Below are positions 12,540 to 25,619 of a DNA stretch of 64,000 nt, one piece after another. The DNA comes from Escallonia rubra (lineage: Eukaryota; Streptophyta; Magnoliopsida; Escalloniales; Escalloniaceae), in contig JAVXUO010001645.1 in assembly GCA_033065855.1 (NCBI GenBank), forward strand, positions 1 to 64,000. Reading direction: 5' to 3'. Below the pieces are notes generated by a model. It worked only from the letters and a program-made list of their open reading frames with translations. It had not been told where the DNA came from and made no database searches. The position numbers were made by a program, and so were the translations under genes. Position 1 is the stretch's first letter, and each line of letters starts with the position of its first letter.

Positions 12540-14390
12540 TTTGGGCACCGCTCATCTCATTTTGAACGCTTAGAGTTCCTCTCGTTTCCCATGCTAACTT
12601 CATTAAAGCACTTTTCTTGTTCCTGGTAGTTTCTATTTCGCCGCTCTTTGTGAGTCTCCAAGTATTCTTCTGCCTGGATGTACATGTTAGCTTTATTCAA
12701 AAGAGCACTCTTGTTCCCTATGGGACTCTTGTTAACTAAGAATGTAAACTTGGACATGGGTCAGAGGCCTCGTAAGAATGTCGTGTACTTGACCGGCTCA
12801 TCCAGATTATCAATCTCCAAAATAACAGCATTGAATCATCCTAGATAATGGGATAGTGACTCATTCTTCTCCTGCACCACATTAAGCAAGCTCGTCGAGT
12901 TCTTACTTCTTAAGCGACTGTTCAGAAAATGCTTCTAAAAGAGGTCCAAGAGTTGAGCGACAGAGTGGATGGATCTCAGCTGAAGAGACCTGAACCATGT
13001 GTGCACGGCCTTTCATAAGGTAGTCAAAAAAGCTCGGCACATAATAGCATCCGAAACCTGAAGGAGCAACATGTTCATCTCGAACTAGTAAACATGTTCC
13101 CCGGGGTTGCCGCTACCATCATACAAATCGCATTGGGGCATTCTGAAATTGGGTGGCAATTTTTCCTTATTTATTACCACGGATAAAGGATATCCAAAAT
13201 CTTCCTTAGGGGGAGATAGTTCTTGGGGACGAGGCTTAGAGATAACTTTTCAAGATGTCTGTCCTTTGGAACTGTTATTGGGTGTTGTGCGTCGGTGAGG
13301 TCAGCCTTGAGGATGCGCTGCTTTAGAACGATGTTGCCCTTGAGGGTTACCGACCTGATCAGGGGATGATTCCCTGCTATCTTCGAAGGATTAGTCTTGA
13401 CGATAACATGAACCACTACTGTGACATGTTCTCTGCTCTTCTCTTCTGGTTGATATGTCCAGTCAGCCTTTGACTTGTATCGGCGACCGTAACTAGATCG
13501 TGAGGAAAGTTAGAGATGGACATCACTATGATCAAGGTGAGGTCAATTCGTGGAAGCTGACGCCACTGCCACCGCCACATCAAGAGTCTTCTAGAGCATG
13601 TTCACGACATCCTTCAGTTCATGGATTTCCCTCGTGAGGTTTGCATGTGGTGTCTTGAATAGCTTGTGGTTAAGCCAGTGATGAAGGTCACCTTCCTTCA
13701 GAGTTATAGTCAGGGATTAGTTCTTTTGAGACCCGTTGTCTGACTCAGGAGTGACTGATGTTACATTAACGTAAACATCTTCAGCAAAACTGGCGCGGCA
13801 TCAAAAGGTGTCGAACTTCGATCGCGAGAGCAATCAAGTTGACGAGAGCTGTTCGAGTTGGGCGATTGACTAGGGAGTCGCTGGAAGATTTGGCCATGTT
13901 CCCTGTCGTGTCCCACGAATGGCGCAATCTGTTGCTGCTAAAAACTTGATCGAAAACCACAGTCAAAGAATAGACCTGCAAAATAGAACAAGCGGTGACC
14001 GTCGGGTGGGGTTTCGACGGAGAAACTCTCTGATGCTTTAGTCAGAATGCAGCTAATGGGGTAGAACTCTGAGAAAGCAATACAGCACAGTGTATACGTG
14101 TGTGTAGTTGTCTGCGTACCTGAGGGTAGTCCCTTTTATATATCTATAGGTAGAAGATTCCTAGTGGGACTAGGAGTCTGACGGCTGGGCCTTAGGTCAG
14201 ATCTATTAGAATTGCATTAAGATCCTTGAGGATCACGTCACAATCCTTGATGATTTTGTTAGGATCCTTTTAGAATCCTAACTCCACCAGTATGGTAACC
14301 ACCTAATCTGTAGCTGACCAGGGCATGAGTTATAACTACCACGTGTCGTACGCTGATTGAGGGTGTATTTTTAGCTATATCAGTCTGCAC
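12540..14390 (-). mobile_element. Fossil Ty3/gypsy LTR retrotransposon fragment (LTR plus gag)
   Basis: Minus-strand gag-like sequence (about 12.56-13.9 kb, including a KANMYIQAEEYLETH block typical of plant gypsy gag) lies downstream of an LTR-like region at about 13.94-14.39 kb. The GCGCCATTCGTGGGA-like stretch near 13.91 kb resembles the region just inside the 5' LTR of such elements. No protease, polymerase or integrase region and no second LTR are present. It is old and broken many times; the edges are approximate. Confidence 0.65.
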
Positions 14391-14399
14391 CTCAACTTA

Positions 14400-16072
14400 A
14401 TTGGCATACTAGATTTCATCTCTTTGTTCTTAGCCTCTGGCCAAAGGCTAACATCTCTACTATTAACTACCTCTTTATAATTATGCAGGCCTGATTACTA
14501 TTTTCCACTGTAGCTTTAAAAGATTCACCCAAGACTGTGAACCTCCCTAGTGGTGAGCTTGTCCACCCATTACAGCAAAGCATTATTTATTATCAGCTTG
14601 TCTGTGAGTGTTTAGACGAGGGAAGGGAAGGGAAGGGAAGGGAAGACAATTTTTCTTCTTGTTTAAGAGAGAAAAAAAGGCATCATTCATTTCTTTTATT
14701 TTGAGATCAGCAAAAAATAAAAGAAAAAGTACCACATTAGTTCATTTTTCAAACAAAGATCATAAAAGCTTGATTTTAAAGAGAACATGATTCTAACAAG
14801 AAAGGAAATTATTAATCAAGGATATCATATAATGTTCTTGTTTGTGAAATTGCACGTTTTTGTATTGATATCATGCGACCTAAAAGTCATTAAAAATATA
14901 GCCTTCATTATCTCAAGGGTAACATGGACATTGTCAAAGTATTACTTATAAAAGTTTCCTTTCTCTTCATTTCTTCCAAACTACGGTAGGAAAGTTTGGG
15001 CATCTTTCTCTTTAATTATTTTTCTCTCTTCTAAAACACTCACAAATTAGAGAAAGGGAAGAAAAGAAGTCATTTTCTTCTCTTTTCACTCCTCCAAAAA
15101 AAAAAAAAAAACTCAGGAGCATGATGTATGTTTAGGTTGAGGGGTATGTGGTACATATGTACGAGTATCTTGTGAAAAACTATCAAATTGAGAAACATGA
15201 ACACCGAACAATTCTTTCAATGCTTCCTTATGACAACGCTTATGTTCAAGCATGTAATCATCCTAAGTGACACTACAAGCACTGCATCTGAACTAACAAA
15301 TTTTTTCTTGCTTTCAGGATTATATTACAAAAATCTCCTTTAATTCTTTTAAATTTCCAACAGAGGAACACACTTCTGACCTGGATCCCAAACTTGCTTG
15401 AATTTGAATCCCTTACTCACATGTGCTTGACAACCCCACATAAAAATATCTCTTAATGTTGGCTTTCACTTACTCTAGAACTCTTAAGTTGCTGTAGAAA
15501 CGGTCTGACAAAGTGCATCCCAAAAACAGGTAATTTGTGTGTGTCGATTAATCTTTTGTTTGATTGAAGTCTAGCAAAGAGAATTTAAAACCGCTAATTT
15601 GGTAATAAGCTACCAGTCTATGAAACTGAAAATTTGGATTATAGGACTAAATTATATGGTGGAAAGATATTAAATTTGATGATAGTATTTGTCTTGTCCA
15701 CGTAAAAAAAATTTTACATTTGGGTGAACCGTAGTTTTACCTATTATATTGGTGTAAACTTAACAAGCCAAGGAGGACTACCCTAGTTACCTAGTTGGAC
15801 AAATTAGGATGAAAATCTCCATACCTTCCGACCTTAGGGAAGGGGACCTAAACCCTAATCTTCAATTCCATAAGAATATGGTACGAAAACTGAAGTAATA
15901 ATAATAAAATTTGACATTTTTGTTCCGAAGATTGCCGCTTGATCATGGGGAGGGGATCTTATATAATCAAGTATACTCTAATATGTAAATAAGATCAAGG
16001 TTTTTGGGTGTGGACTTTGTTGGTTGATCCACGATGCAAGAATATGTGCGAGTGTATGATTAATATAATTAG
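14400..16072. other. Intergenic with a (GGGAA)n tract
   Basis: AT-rich sequence with a short GGGAA array at about 14621-14645 and a 15-base A-run near 15098. No gene or element ends could be supported. Confidence 0.45.
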
Positions 16073-16833
16073 TAGGGCTGCAACTAGGGGGGTTGACGGG
16101 TCCAAGAGCGAGACCATGCCCAGCCCACTATCAATAACTGATGCCCATGCTTAGCCTAGCTCTTCTACTGGTCGAATAATAACTGTCCATGCCCAGCTCA
16201 CGAAAATTTTGGTAGGCACGAGCTGGACACGGCTTGTCCATGAGATGTCCATGGTTACAATTTATTTACTTAATTTTTAAACATATCAATTACCATTCAA
16301 GTCTACTAATTAGTCATGAGTTTTTTATGTTTATTTTTAAGCATATAAATTATCATCCAAGCCTACTATTTAGTCATGATAATGAAGAAAAAGTATTGTA
16401 AAGTCCCAAAATGAATTTAAACATAAGCATGGGAACAAAGTTTTAAGACAAAATAGAAGAAAAGGAAAAAAGACGAGCCTCGAAATAGTTTTACAAAGTC
16501 TAATCCTACAATAAGAAACAAAGGAGAAAGAAGAAGTCTTCGTAGGTCTCTAAAGTCGTATGGTTAGTGGACTTTAAAGACTTAAGGGGAAATTTTGCAT
16601 TCTTGTGCACGTAAAATTTATATTATAACCCATACTGTGTATTATAAAAGTTAGACGGGTTGGATTTTTCGCGAACTTTTAAAAACATTTACGCATGCCC
16701 AACCCATATTATTTATGGGCTTAAAATTTTATATCCATGTCCACCACGGTCTCTGTAAAACTAAGCTCATGTCCATATTTTTATAGGCCGGCATGAATTG
16801 TGCATTGATTATCCGGCCCAAGTTGCATCCCTA
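16073..16833. mobile_element. hAT-like non-autonomous element, 761 bp
   Basis: TAGGGCTGCAACT at the left and AGTTGCATCCCTA at the right pair as 13-bp inverted repeats with one mismatch, the end style of hAT miniature elements. The interior carries many GCCCA/ATGGGC-type words. I could not find a convincing 8-bp target duplication. Confidence 0.6.
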
Positions 16834-16863
16834 ACATGTGTGTATATGTAAGTAGGTGCAAGC

Positions 16864-17575
16864 GAGTGTTATCAAAGGTGCGCATAGGCGCAAGGAGTGC
16901 GCCTTGCCCGGGCTAGTCGCAGCCCCTTCAAAAAGGCGCGCGCTTTGTGCGCCTAGGCATCCATGCACAAGGCGCAAGACGGTGGTGGAGGCGCAAAAAA
17001 AATAGAAATTCTAATCTTTGATTTTTACATCATGGCATCATCTCAACTGTTCTTTTTATTATTATTATTATTATTTATTTTATAATATAATAAATCAATA
17101 TCTAAACCACAAAAAAATATAAAACCCCGCCAATCAATCGATTAACTTGTTGTTGTTCATTGTGCAAGCGTTCCGTCATCATTAGTTGCTCTCTTTCAAG
17201 TAAATCTACTCCTTCACTTCATCTTGTAGACAAAGACGATTAGGTTGAGGAGAAAACTCTACCACACTTGGAGCCCATGATTCCTTAAAGAAAGCAATGT
17301 TGCCTTAACCCTCACTAATGATGAGGATGACGTTATCATATTCACTTAGAATTAACTACTTCTCATTGGATTTGAAATTTTTTCTAGTGTTGAGAATTTG
17401 TTAAATTATCATGTTCTAATATTTTTTTTTAAAAGTAATTCTATTGGTTTAATGCATTAATATTATTTATTTTATTTTGCACCTCACATTGAAAAGGCGC
17501 TAGCATTTTGCGCCTTGTGCCTAGGTTCTAGGGACCATTTGTGCATTAAGTACGCCTGCACTTTTAATAATCATG
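16864..17575. mobile_element. Decayed second copy of the GCGCC-rich hAT-like family
   Basis: The left end GAGTGTTATCAAAGGTGCGC and right end CTTTTAATAATCATG match the ends of the 11249-12195 element with several changes. GCGCCTTG/GCGCCTAGG words fill both ends. Flanks GTGCAAGC and TTGCAAAC match at 6 of 8 positions. It is older than the 11-kb copy. Confidence 0.7.
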
Positions 17576-17583
17576 TTGCAAAC

Positions 17584-18256
17584 TTGATCACCACAAATAG
17601 ACCGATCCGCATTTTGTGCTTCCGTTGTGTGTCTATAAATGTTTGTGGAATTGAGGGTTGATCCAAGAAGGCAGTGCAGTTTTAGCTATCTTACGTTTGG
17701 CCATGGCAAGTGAGCAAAGATAAGGAGAAAATTTCAAAAAAGTCATTTTGTTTAAAGAAAATTCGTTTGGAGAAAAGTAATTAGTAACTTTTAGTGATGG
17801 ATGGCGTTGGTGGTAGCGTGCATGAATGGTGAGGCCAACCCATTCATTTGCATGAGAAAGCAGTAAGATGAGAGGAGAGAGACCATACCAAGATCCAAAA
17901 ATTAGGAAAGAGTGTCATAATTGTGAACATGAGCTTTGGAAAATGATAAAACCCAGCAAGTCAAAAGGTAGATCTTATGTGCATCTCCGGTCATCGACAA
18001 TATCAGTCAAGCCAGATGGTTTGATATTACTGAACCAGCGAAGCGTCGGGATATAGATTCAAGGTTGTGGACACTTGTACATGATCGTTTGTTGCGACAA
18101 CTTTCTTTTAAGGACAATAGTAGAAAAGTGTACCATGTGAATAATAACAGAAACAGCGTCTAAACATTGCAACCCATTAGGTAATCTACTGCTAATTCAG
18201 AATAAGAAGAAAAGAATATCTGTGTATCAAAGACATGCATATATACGCACATAAAA
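17584..18256. other. Intergenic, downstream of the DUF688-like gene
   Basis: No feature was recognised apart from a chance 62-codon frame near 17.87-18.06 kb. It probably contains the 3' untranslated end of the minus-strand gene that stops at 18257. Confidence 0.4.
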
Positions 18257-18826
18257 TCAAATCCGTCGTGCCACACGAACCATAATACTTGTAATGTTCC
18301 AAGGACTGCAAGAGAAAGGCCCGTCTACTGTATCCTTTGGCCGCTCCAAAGAAGGAGCACTCGACGAAGACAAAGATGAGTGGGAAGAGGAAGAATATCT
18401 AGAATTTGCAATCGACGATGCAAAATCCCCATCCGAATCTTGGAACTCAAAGCGTTCGAACTTTTCGGAATGATGATACTGCTCTCTCAAAACCTTCTTT
18501 TCTTTTCTGCTTTTGTGGCTTTTCCTCCAAAACCAAACTCTTGACCAGGTCGACTCTTTAGGTTGATCGAGATATGGCCTAGGTAGCATTAAGCTTTGGA
18601 CCGCAGGTGGAGGGGTAGGCGGTGGGATGACCGCTTCTTTAGGTGGACATTTTGGCGTTCCCGGCTGCATCTCCCATTTGAACGGAACCCCTTCGGTTGT
18701 ACCACGATAATATATACCCGAAGATTGGCCTGCAAAGGATTCTCTTGATAGGATCTTCTTCAAGTACAAACCATCACCTTGAAGTACAAAAACTGACCTT
18801 TGGGATGCACAATCTTTGTAGTCCAT
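18257..18826 (-). CDS. DUF688-like protein with WEMQPGTPK motif, 189 aa
   Basis: A single-exon minus-strand gene, ATG at 18824-18826. Residues 46-59 read GVPFKWEMQPGTPK, the signature of a plant family (DUF688 type) whose biochemical role I do not know. It is followed by a proline-rich stretch (about 60-82), a basic W-x-R-x-W-F-W-R-K-S-H-K-S-R-K-E-K-K segment (94-111) that could serve in nuclear or membrane association, and a serine-rich tract (about 141-162). No signal peptide or membrane helix is seen. A TATA box about 95 bp upstream supports the start. Its 189 residues are short next to the long DUF688 proteins, but many short intronless relatives exist. The thioredoxin gene lies about 1.6 kb further along on the same strand. 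Confidence 0.88.
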   Translation of the reverse strand: MDYKDCASQRSVFVLQGDGLYLKKILSRESFAGQSSGIYYRGTTEGVPFKWEMQPGTPKCPPKEAVIPPPTPPPAVQSLMLPRPYLDQPKESTWSRVWFWRKSHKSRKEKKVLREQYHHSEKFERFEFQDSDGDFASSIANSRYSSSSHSSLSSSSAPSLERPKDTVDGPFSCSPWNITSIMVRVARRI

Positions 18827-18921
18827 TTGCCGAAAATGTTTTCACTTATCAGCTTGGGTTTTCTAAGATTTTTAACGATTTATCGAAGTTACTGAATGAG
18901 GGTAGAGTCCATAGGAACGTG

Positions 18922-18929
18922 TATATATA
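18922..18929 (-). promoter_or_regulatory. TATA box of the DUF688-like gene
   Basis: On the minus strand this reads CTATATATA-type sequence about 96-103 bp upstream of the ATG at 18826, a normal plant distance. Predicted from sequence only. Confidence 0.6.
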
Positions 18930-18934
18930 GCGGA

Positions 18935-20300
18935 CAGGCTATAAAAGCGTCAAAAGTCTGATAACCTAGTTTATATGGCTGAATGATGTAGTACTGGGGA
19001 ACATGATCCTGATCTTTCGAAAGGAAGAGCTGACTTTGTTGAGTTTTTGCTCTCTGTGTTGTCAATATCTTGGGCGGCTTGGCTTCTTTTTGATATTGCA
19101 AGCAAGTAAATTTACCTTTGGTCTTAAGGTTACGTTTGCGCTTTTGGCCACTAGGAAGTTCTGTTGCATGTGCATATCAAAAGTTTCCCCCTTCCGCTTA
19201 ACCAGATAACAAGCCACTTGATTTCTTCGAATGGCTGTCACTTCTTTTCTCTGTGTCCCCTTTGTTCAGTACTTCAGTGTTTAGCTGTATCCATTATATT
19301 TCAGAGATCCAATTTCGGACATGGAGATGGGATACGTGTCCGACACTTCTCAGAGGACACGCCACAAAGAGCCATACCCTGTATGTTTCTTGACAAAAGA
19401 GACTAGGGAACTATAAACCGAAAAGAAAAAAAAAAGAGACTAGGGAACTACAAAGATGAGAAAGTTTCGACTTAAGCGCTGCATGTCACATAAAACATCA
19501 TTTTATCTTTTTGATAATTAAAACACACTAAAAAGATAGAAATGTTGTCGTGTCCCGTATCTTGAGTTCTAAAAGTTAGACGAATTCGACACTTGGACAC
19601 ATATCCGATCTCTACTCTTATATTGTCCATGTAACATAGGCTCGGACTTATCCCAAGCCTAGCCCCAAATTATAACTGCCTTATCTTGACGTTTCTAACT
19701 TGAAATCTTCACACTTCCACAGAAACTGTATGATCATTTACGACACCAGTTTAATTGGAAAATGCATCAACGTTGTGTCATATGAGCCAAATTACTTCGC
19801 AAGACAGTTGCATACTGCATCTCAAACGAGAAAGAAAGGCGAAAATTCATGCAGTTGCAAGCGAGTGAGAATATGTTGATCTATCAAACATAATCTAGCC
19901 TTCTTTCATTAAGTCGTTCTTGTATTAACACGAGGAACTAGTCACATCAAATATTCTAGAACATAAAGCAATCTCCATAAGATTTTTACAATTAACAAAA
20001 TTGGAATTAAGACAGAATAAGGACATAGGCAATCATCAGCAGTGGTGTCAAGTGTTCAAATTGCAAAAGAGACTTGATCAGGATCCCTGCATAGGTCAGT
20101 TTCTCAGGTCCAAATACTTAAGCCATGCATTCACAGAAATAACAAGTTTTCCTATCCGAAACCTCGATTACGAATGTAACTTTACGGAGAACCCACTGTG
20201 TTATATAGAAGCATATGTGTATGAACAAATATTAGGCCAACCCAACTGTCTAATTGTAGAAGCAAATTTGTATGAAAAAATACCAAAGTAAGTGATACAG
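18935..20300. other. Intergenic, with sequence related to the 7-kb GACACGTGTC repeats
   Basis: No gene is supported. Two short stretches (about 19310-19365, with GATACGTGTCCGACAC, and about 19550-19612) recall the 21-bp repeats of the CACTA element, probably scattered copies of a common repeat. The right part should include the thioredoxin 3' untranslated region. Confidence 0.4.
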
Positions 20301-20424
20301 ACATGTTACCTGTAGCTTAACAGAACTATACAAACCGTAACCAAATTTCTTGGCTTGCACTCGACATTAAAACAGAAAAACCTTGCGAAAAAAAATGAAG
20401 TGATGCTATTCACTTACCACGCCA

Positions 20425-23400
20425 CTACAAGAATTTCTCAATGCTGGCAGTTAGAGTTGTTTTAGGCACAGCGCCAATTACCGAGTCTTTTTTCTCCCCA
20501 TTGACAAAGATCATGATTGTTGGTATACTTCGGATTCCATATTGAGTTGCAATTGAAGGACTATCATCAGTATTGAGTTTAAAGCACTTGAGCTTGCCAG
20601 CATATTGCTTCGAGAGCTCACCTATCACAGGAAGGAGCATACGGCATGGTCCACACCATGGAGCCCAGAACTCAACGAGCACAGGGCCATCAGCCTTGAG
20701 TACTAAAGGCTGCCAAGTTGCATCAGTGACACTAGGAACTGCAATTTTTTACATCAAGAAGTTATTTCCATCTATCACGTCACGGAATAACTAGTCATTT
20801 GCAAATAGTAAGTTGATTTTCATTTGTGTAATTTTTTTGCGTGAGAGCTCTACGCAACTTATTTAGCATCATGTACAATACACCTAGGAAACCCAAAAAT
20901 TTCCAAGAAAAAGCTTATGAATAGTTTCCAGCAAAAGGTTTTTCAAAACAGATCCCCTTCTCTGCTTCCTACAATTATCTTCGGTATATTCCCCGAGCAC
21001 TCTACAACAGAAAATCATAATTTTCTAAACATTTCAAAAGACAAAGATAAGTATTCCCATTTGCTTATGTTGTGAACAACTTCAGTAAAACGTGAAATAA
21101 AATTAAGATTGGCACGCTAATGCAGAGTCTAGTGCAATATGTTTTTACATATATTAGGGTATATGATGTGATTCTCCTCCAAAAAAGGTCACCTAAAAGA
21201 TAAAGGAAAATAGATAGCTTGATATCAAAAAAGATTTTCGCAAACATCTGCTAATCGCTGAAACAATTCCACATGGTGCTTCAAAAAGGTGCTTCACTTG
21301 CAACTATGCTATAATCTGCACTAGACAGGACACACTGCTCGCTTAGCACTGAACTAAATCATACATTTCCAGCTCAACCACTACACAAGCTGATATGACA
21401 GTTGAGTGGAAGATTAAATCAGCAAAATTGGACACTCCAAAATACTTGCTCGCATATTAGATTTTTAGCAATCCATAAGTTATCGATGAAGTCCAAAATC
21501 AAATCACAGGCTCAATTAAACATTGCTGGTGGAAACTACCAGTGCTACGGAAGTGAATGGGTCTGGATATCCCAGATACAGGGCAATCCAATTATTAACT
21601 GCCCACCCATGCAGCTGACGCTAACGACCAACACAACTGGTAGAGCATGCAATCTAGTTGATGCAAACTGAAAACTTTCTATAAATGCTTGACATGTTTT
21701 GTAACTTTCTGAAGGAGAAGGGTGCTTCCAAAAGGTGGGCATGACTCCTACATGACTGCTGTCAGCGCCTACCATAACCTGCTGTCTTATGTCCTACAAG
21801 AAGTGCAACTGTATGTGCTTAATTGTCATGTTGAGAGTAGATTCCTAATAAGACTACAGTGACAAACAGAAGGAAGGTCAGAATGGCATCAAGTTATCAA
21901 GCCACTAGGCTAAGCATATACTCAGTCCTCGGGAAGGTGATGACACTGCTAGAACAAGCTAACTCCAAGAAGTTTTCATTGTTTGTTAAATCATATGATG
22001 TAGGTTGCCTGTGGGCAACGAAAATTGCTGGAATTTCCACAGCATTTGTCAGGCACCATTTTTTAGTGACACGAGAAATCAAGAGCAATTGAATTTCAAC
22101 CATCAGTTGGAGTAGATTTTTCTTTGTTTTTTTTATGAGTAGGAGGAAAAAAGGAAGCTTACAAACAAGGCTCCATATGCTGTCAGGGAGCGAGTATTGG
22201 TATGTACTTTTAACCAAAATTTCTCAAGGAGAGTAAATCCAATGTGCGCATAACGATACCCAGAAAAAAATACTAAAATCTGATAATATGGGCCCAGGCA
22301 GATACAAATACTAAACCTCCAGGGTCCCACGGAGGCAAAAAAAAAGTCAGGGAGCACATCAAGGTAACTAAACTAGAACTCCCACATCATGCACAAAATC
22401 CACAAACCACTCTACAAACAAGCAAAGTATTACCTTTATTGTCCTTTTGGCTAAGAAAAAAACAAATAGACACAACCGAAGCAATTTTGACTTAAAAAGC
22501 ACAGATTTTGGGTGAAACAGTTGAGTCAACAGTCGGAAAAACTAACTATTAACTATGTTACTTGAACTGGATGTGACACCATACATATAGGAAACTCATA
22601 TCACTAGCATAAGTAACTGTTAAGCATGCTATACAATGTTGGCCCATCCTCCAGCATCTTAAGCTATTAGAGCAGATGATAGCTTATTATGGTGTCATAT
22701 TTCTGGTTTAGCAAGGTCTTGGGTTCAAGTCTCCTAACTTGCATTTCTTCCCCTTTTATATCAGTGCAATAGGCACTTATGAATGTTGTTCAATTGGCGG
22801 TATTGCTTCTCCACGAGCAATCAGGGGCTTGCAAGTGAGGAGGATTGTTAAGCATGATATACATGATTTGACCCATTCTCTAGCAGCTTAAGCTTTCAGA
22901 GCAGATGGTTACTCAACAGTAACAATCACAAGGGAGCAACAAAAATATCCATGGTAAGTAGTAACAGTGCATACAACGGAAACTTCTCCCAGGAATAGGT
23001 GAGGGAAAAAACACATTTATGGTAATTTTAAAATTTGCTGGCTCAATAAGAAATTTCCAAAGTCAGTCAAGCTTTCTTTTGAGTTTGATGATAATTTGTT
23101 CTTGAAGCAGATGATGTAGCGGGAGCCCTATGGTGGATCATCCAACTGAGCTAAGACTGACTACGCCAATTTCTTTCCCTAATCAGTTTATTGACCTTGA
23201 TCAATTACTAGTCGTTTTTCAATTTATTTTCCTGTTTCCTCCTTAATGAATTAATCAAGTTTGGTTTATAACCCACCAGCAGCACCAAAGCATTCAACAT
23301 GGGAAGGATAAACGCAGCCAAGTGCAGGCCCAAAGCATGCGAAGGGCAGCAAAGTTGTTGAATTTCAGGGCACGGTTTGGGTGGTCCAAATCCTGGATTG

Positions 23401-25449
23401 AGGCTGATATTGTGATATGGCATTGCCAAGAACGAAACGAAATCATGTTGGGAACTTTGGTCATATTCTCTACTGATCTTCTGCAAGTATCTTGCAATTC
23501 TATTCTGCAAGTAATTGTCAATTTGAGCTGTTGATTAACGCCAGGAAAATAAGCTAGGTGCACATGTTAAATCACATGATTATGGCTGTGCAAATGGCTG
23601 AAAAATTTCTGCAATAGTTCCCCTTAAGTTAAGCCATTTAGAATCTTTATGTCTGCTCTATTTTTCTATATATAAGGTGTAATAGGGTTCTAAGACAACA
23701 GAAGTGATAAGATACTATCAAACAGTTGATTTGATCTGTGATGCATCTTTTTATTGGCTCAATCCCAGGAACTTTAGGCCTGATGCCTAGGTTCATTTCT
23801 CTTAGGTGCGATGCCTAAGGGCCTAGGTGAGATTGCTTAGGATTTCTTCTTTATTCTTCCTGCCTTTGTTTCTTATTTCCTGATCTGTAGCCTGTAAAAT
23901 ATCAGAAGCTAAACACCTGTAAATTCCACCCTAAACAGCCTAAAATAGTACCTACCCTTTCCCCATTTGGCCCTCTAACCCTAAAAGCCTTCTTAGACCT
24001 ATTAACCTCACACGATTAGATACATATACTATCTTCTCCCACAGTCTCCTGAGCCAACAACATCCGTTGTACCATATGACCTAAGCAAAATACACTAGAT
24101 ACCTGCACCCAACATCAATTCCTACACTGGTGGAACTACAGGGCGATAGAAGTACAAATCACATATTCAGAACTGCAATTAAATCTGATTTTTTCGAGAG
24201 AATTTTAAGAGTTGTATAGTGTATAGTTTTTCGCAAAACATTTCATCGTAGAACCAAAAATGTATCACATCAAGCAAATCCTCAAGCATTCATCTCCACT
24301 GTCTAACATCACAATGTACTCCTCAGTTTGATGATCTTGGTCCCGTTTAACTCTTTGCAAGTTCCTAGGATTGAATTTGAAACTTTAATCTAGGAATTTG
24401 CGAAAAGATAAAAGGGGCAAAAAAAATAAGAAACAGCATATATTACAGTCGACTCTCTTTTAGTTAATAATGTTGGGAGATTGAGAATTTACTAATTAGA
24501 AGTAATAATTTATAAAGCGTACTTATAAACTTTATGATCATTGGAAAAGTTTCTTCACAAATAGGACCACCTTCAGAACTCCCCAACTCTAATGTTAGGA
24601 AGCACAACAAATCTAATTTTAAGATTTTGAAAAATTCAAGATATCCGTTTGAACTAGTGTAGGTTTGAGCTTCTTGCGTTTGCTTACATCATAGTTTTCC
24701 TAATAACGCGGCCGTGGGGGACCTTAACGTGAAAAAGGGCCTTTTGCGGCTTTTACTTTCCTTATGGGTCACTCATTTTTCTACTTGTATTATCTAGAGT
24801 TTGTAAGCTGATAAAAAAGTAAGGAAGACTTTATGGGTATTCTTCCTGGAATATACATATGTTGCACATGAAATGGTATAAACATATGTAAATGTTCTCT
24901 CTTATACTTAATAACAGTACATGAGATTTTATGAATTATTGATTATGGAGTATTAGCATATATTGAGTATACCATATGGAGTATGGAGTTGGTTCTCCCA
25001 AAATTGGTTATTTATTAGAGATTATTAAGTTAATGAACATTAACTATGAGGGCCTGACTTGTATGTTAGTTGAATCTAACGTTGCATACAAAATCCTAAT
25101 TAAATAGCCCAGATGTTCACGCTGAGAAGAGTGAGTGAGTGTGTGTGTGTGTGCGCACATTAAGGTCCACATACTTAAAGAAAGGGAGTAGAAGAAGCTG
25201 ACCTTCAAGGGCAGTCTCCGAGGCTTCGGACACAATGGCGGCTCGTCGACGTGAAGTCCTAAGATTCCTGGAATTCAGGGATGGTGAGAGTTTCTTTGAA
25301 GAAAATTGAATCTTCAAGCCCGTGACTTGAGGAAGAGAGGCGCGGTGGACTGTGGCTGAGACCGGTGGTGACGCCGGCGGCCGTAGACCTCTCAGAACGT
25401 TGGAAGAAGGCGAAGAATGGAAGGTGAAGGAGTCGAGAACGGCAGCCAT
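20425..25449 (-). CDS. TRXM: Chloroplast thioredoxin m, two exons, 186 aa
   Basis: Exon 1 is 25203-25449 and exon 2 is 20425-20738, joined in phase 1 across a 4464-bp GT-AG intron (A-L-E then V-P-S-V-T-D). The start at 25449 gives [10 protein letters not shown] and a Ser/Arg-rich, acid-poor transit peptide of about 70 residues ending near [10 protein letters not shown]. The thioredoxin fold follows, with WCGPC at residues 110-114 and the cis-proline in IRSIPT. By family knowledge, m-type thioredoxins are reduced by ferredoxin-thioredoxin reductase in the stroma and regulate carbon metabolism and photosystem assembly by dithiol exchange. The N-terminal LDS and GLKIQ words recall m4, while VNGEKKD resembles m1/m2, so I leave the isoform open. 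The whole catalytic domain is in exon 2. The intron holds a fossil TRIM. The DTW gene is the next gene to the right. Confidence 0.93.
22618..22918. mobile_element. Fossil TRIM (miniature LTR retrotransposon), 301 bp, in the thioredoxin intron
   Basis: Terminal direct repeats of about 72 bp (22618-22689 and 22846-22918) start with TGTTAAGCATG; the right one ends in CAACA. A TGGTGTCATA-like stretch, resembling the initiator methionine tRNA primer site, follows the left repeat, and a purine stretch (GTGAGGAGGA) precedes the right. A perfect 5-bp duplication GTAAC (22613-22617 and 22919-22923) flanks it. No coding region, as usual for TRIMs. The repeats differ at roughly a quarter of positions, so it is old. 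Confidence 0.85.
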
Positions 25450-25619
25450 TGAAGAAAGGAAATGGAGGAAACGAGGGAGTGAGAGTAGGTACTCTGTGTG
25501 TACAACCAAGATGAAAAGATAGGCAAAGATATACTCCACTGGCAACTCGTGACGAGGACAAGTGCATTTGTCATCTTGTCCTAACGTACTAGTTAGCCTC
25601 ACAAGTCACAATAATAATG

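Noticed and set aside
25117-25602. 161-residue open frame extending the thioredoxin exon at both ends
   Set aside because: The upstream part precedes the transit-peptide Met and the downstream part reads into the intron beyond the GT donor.
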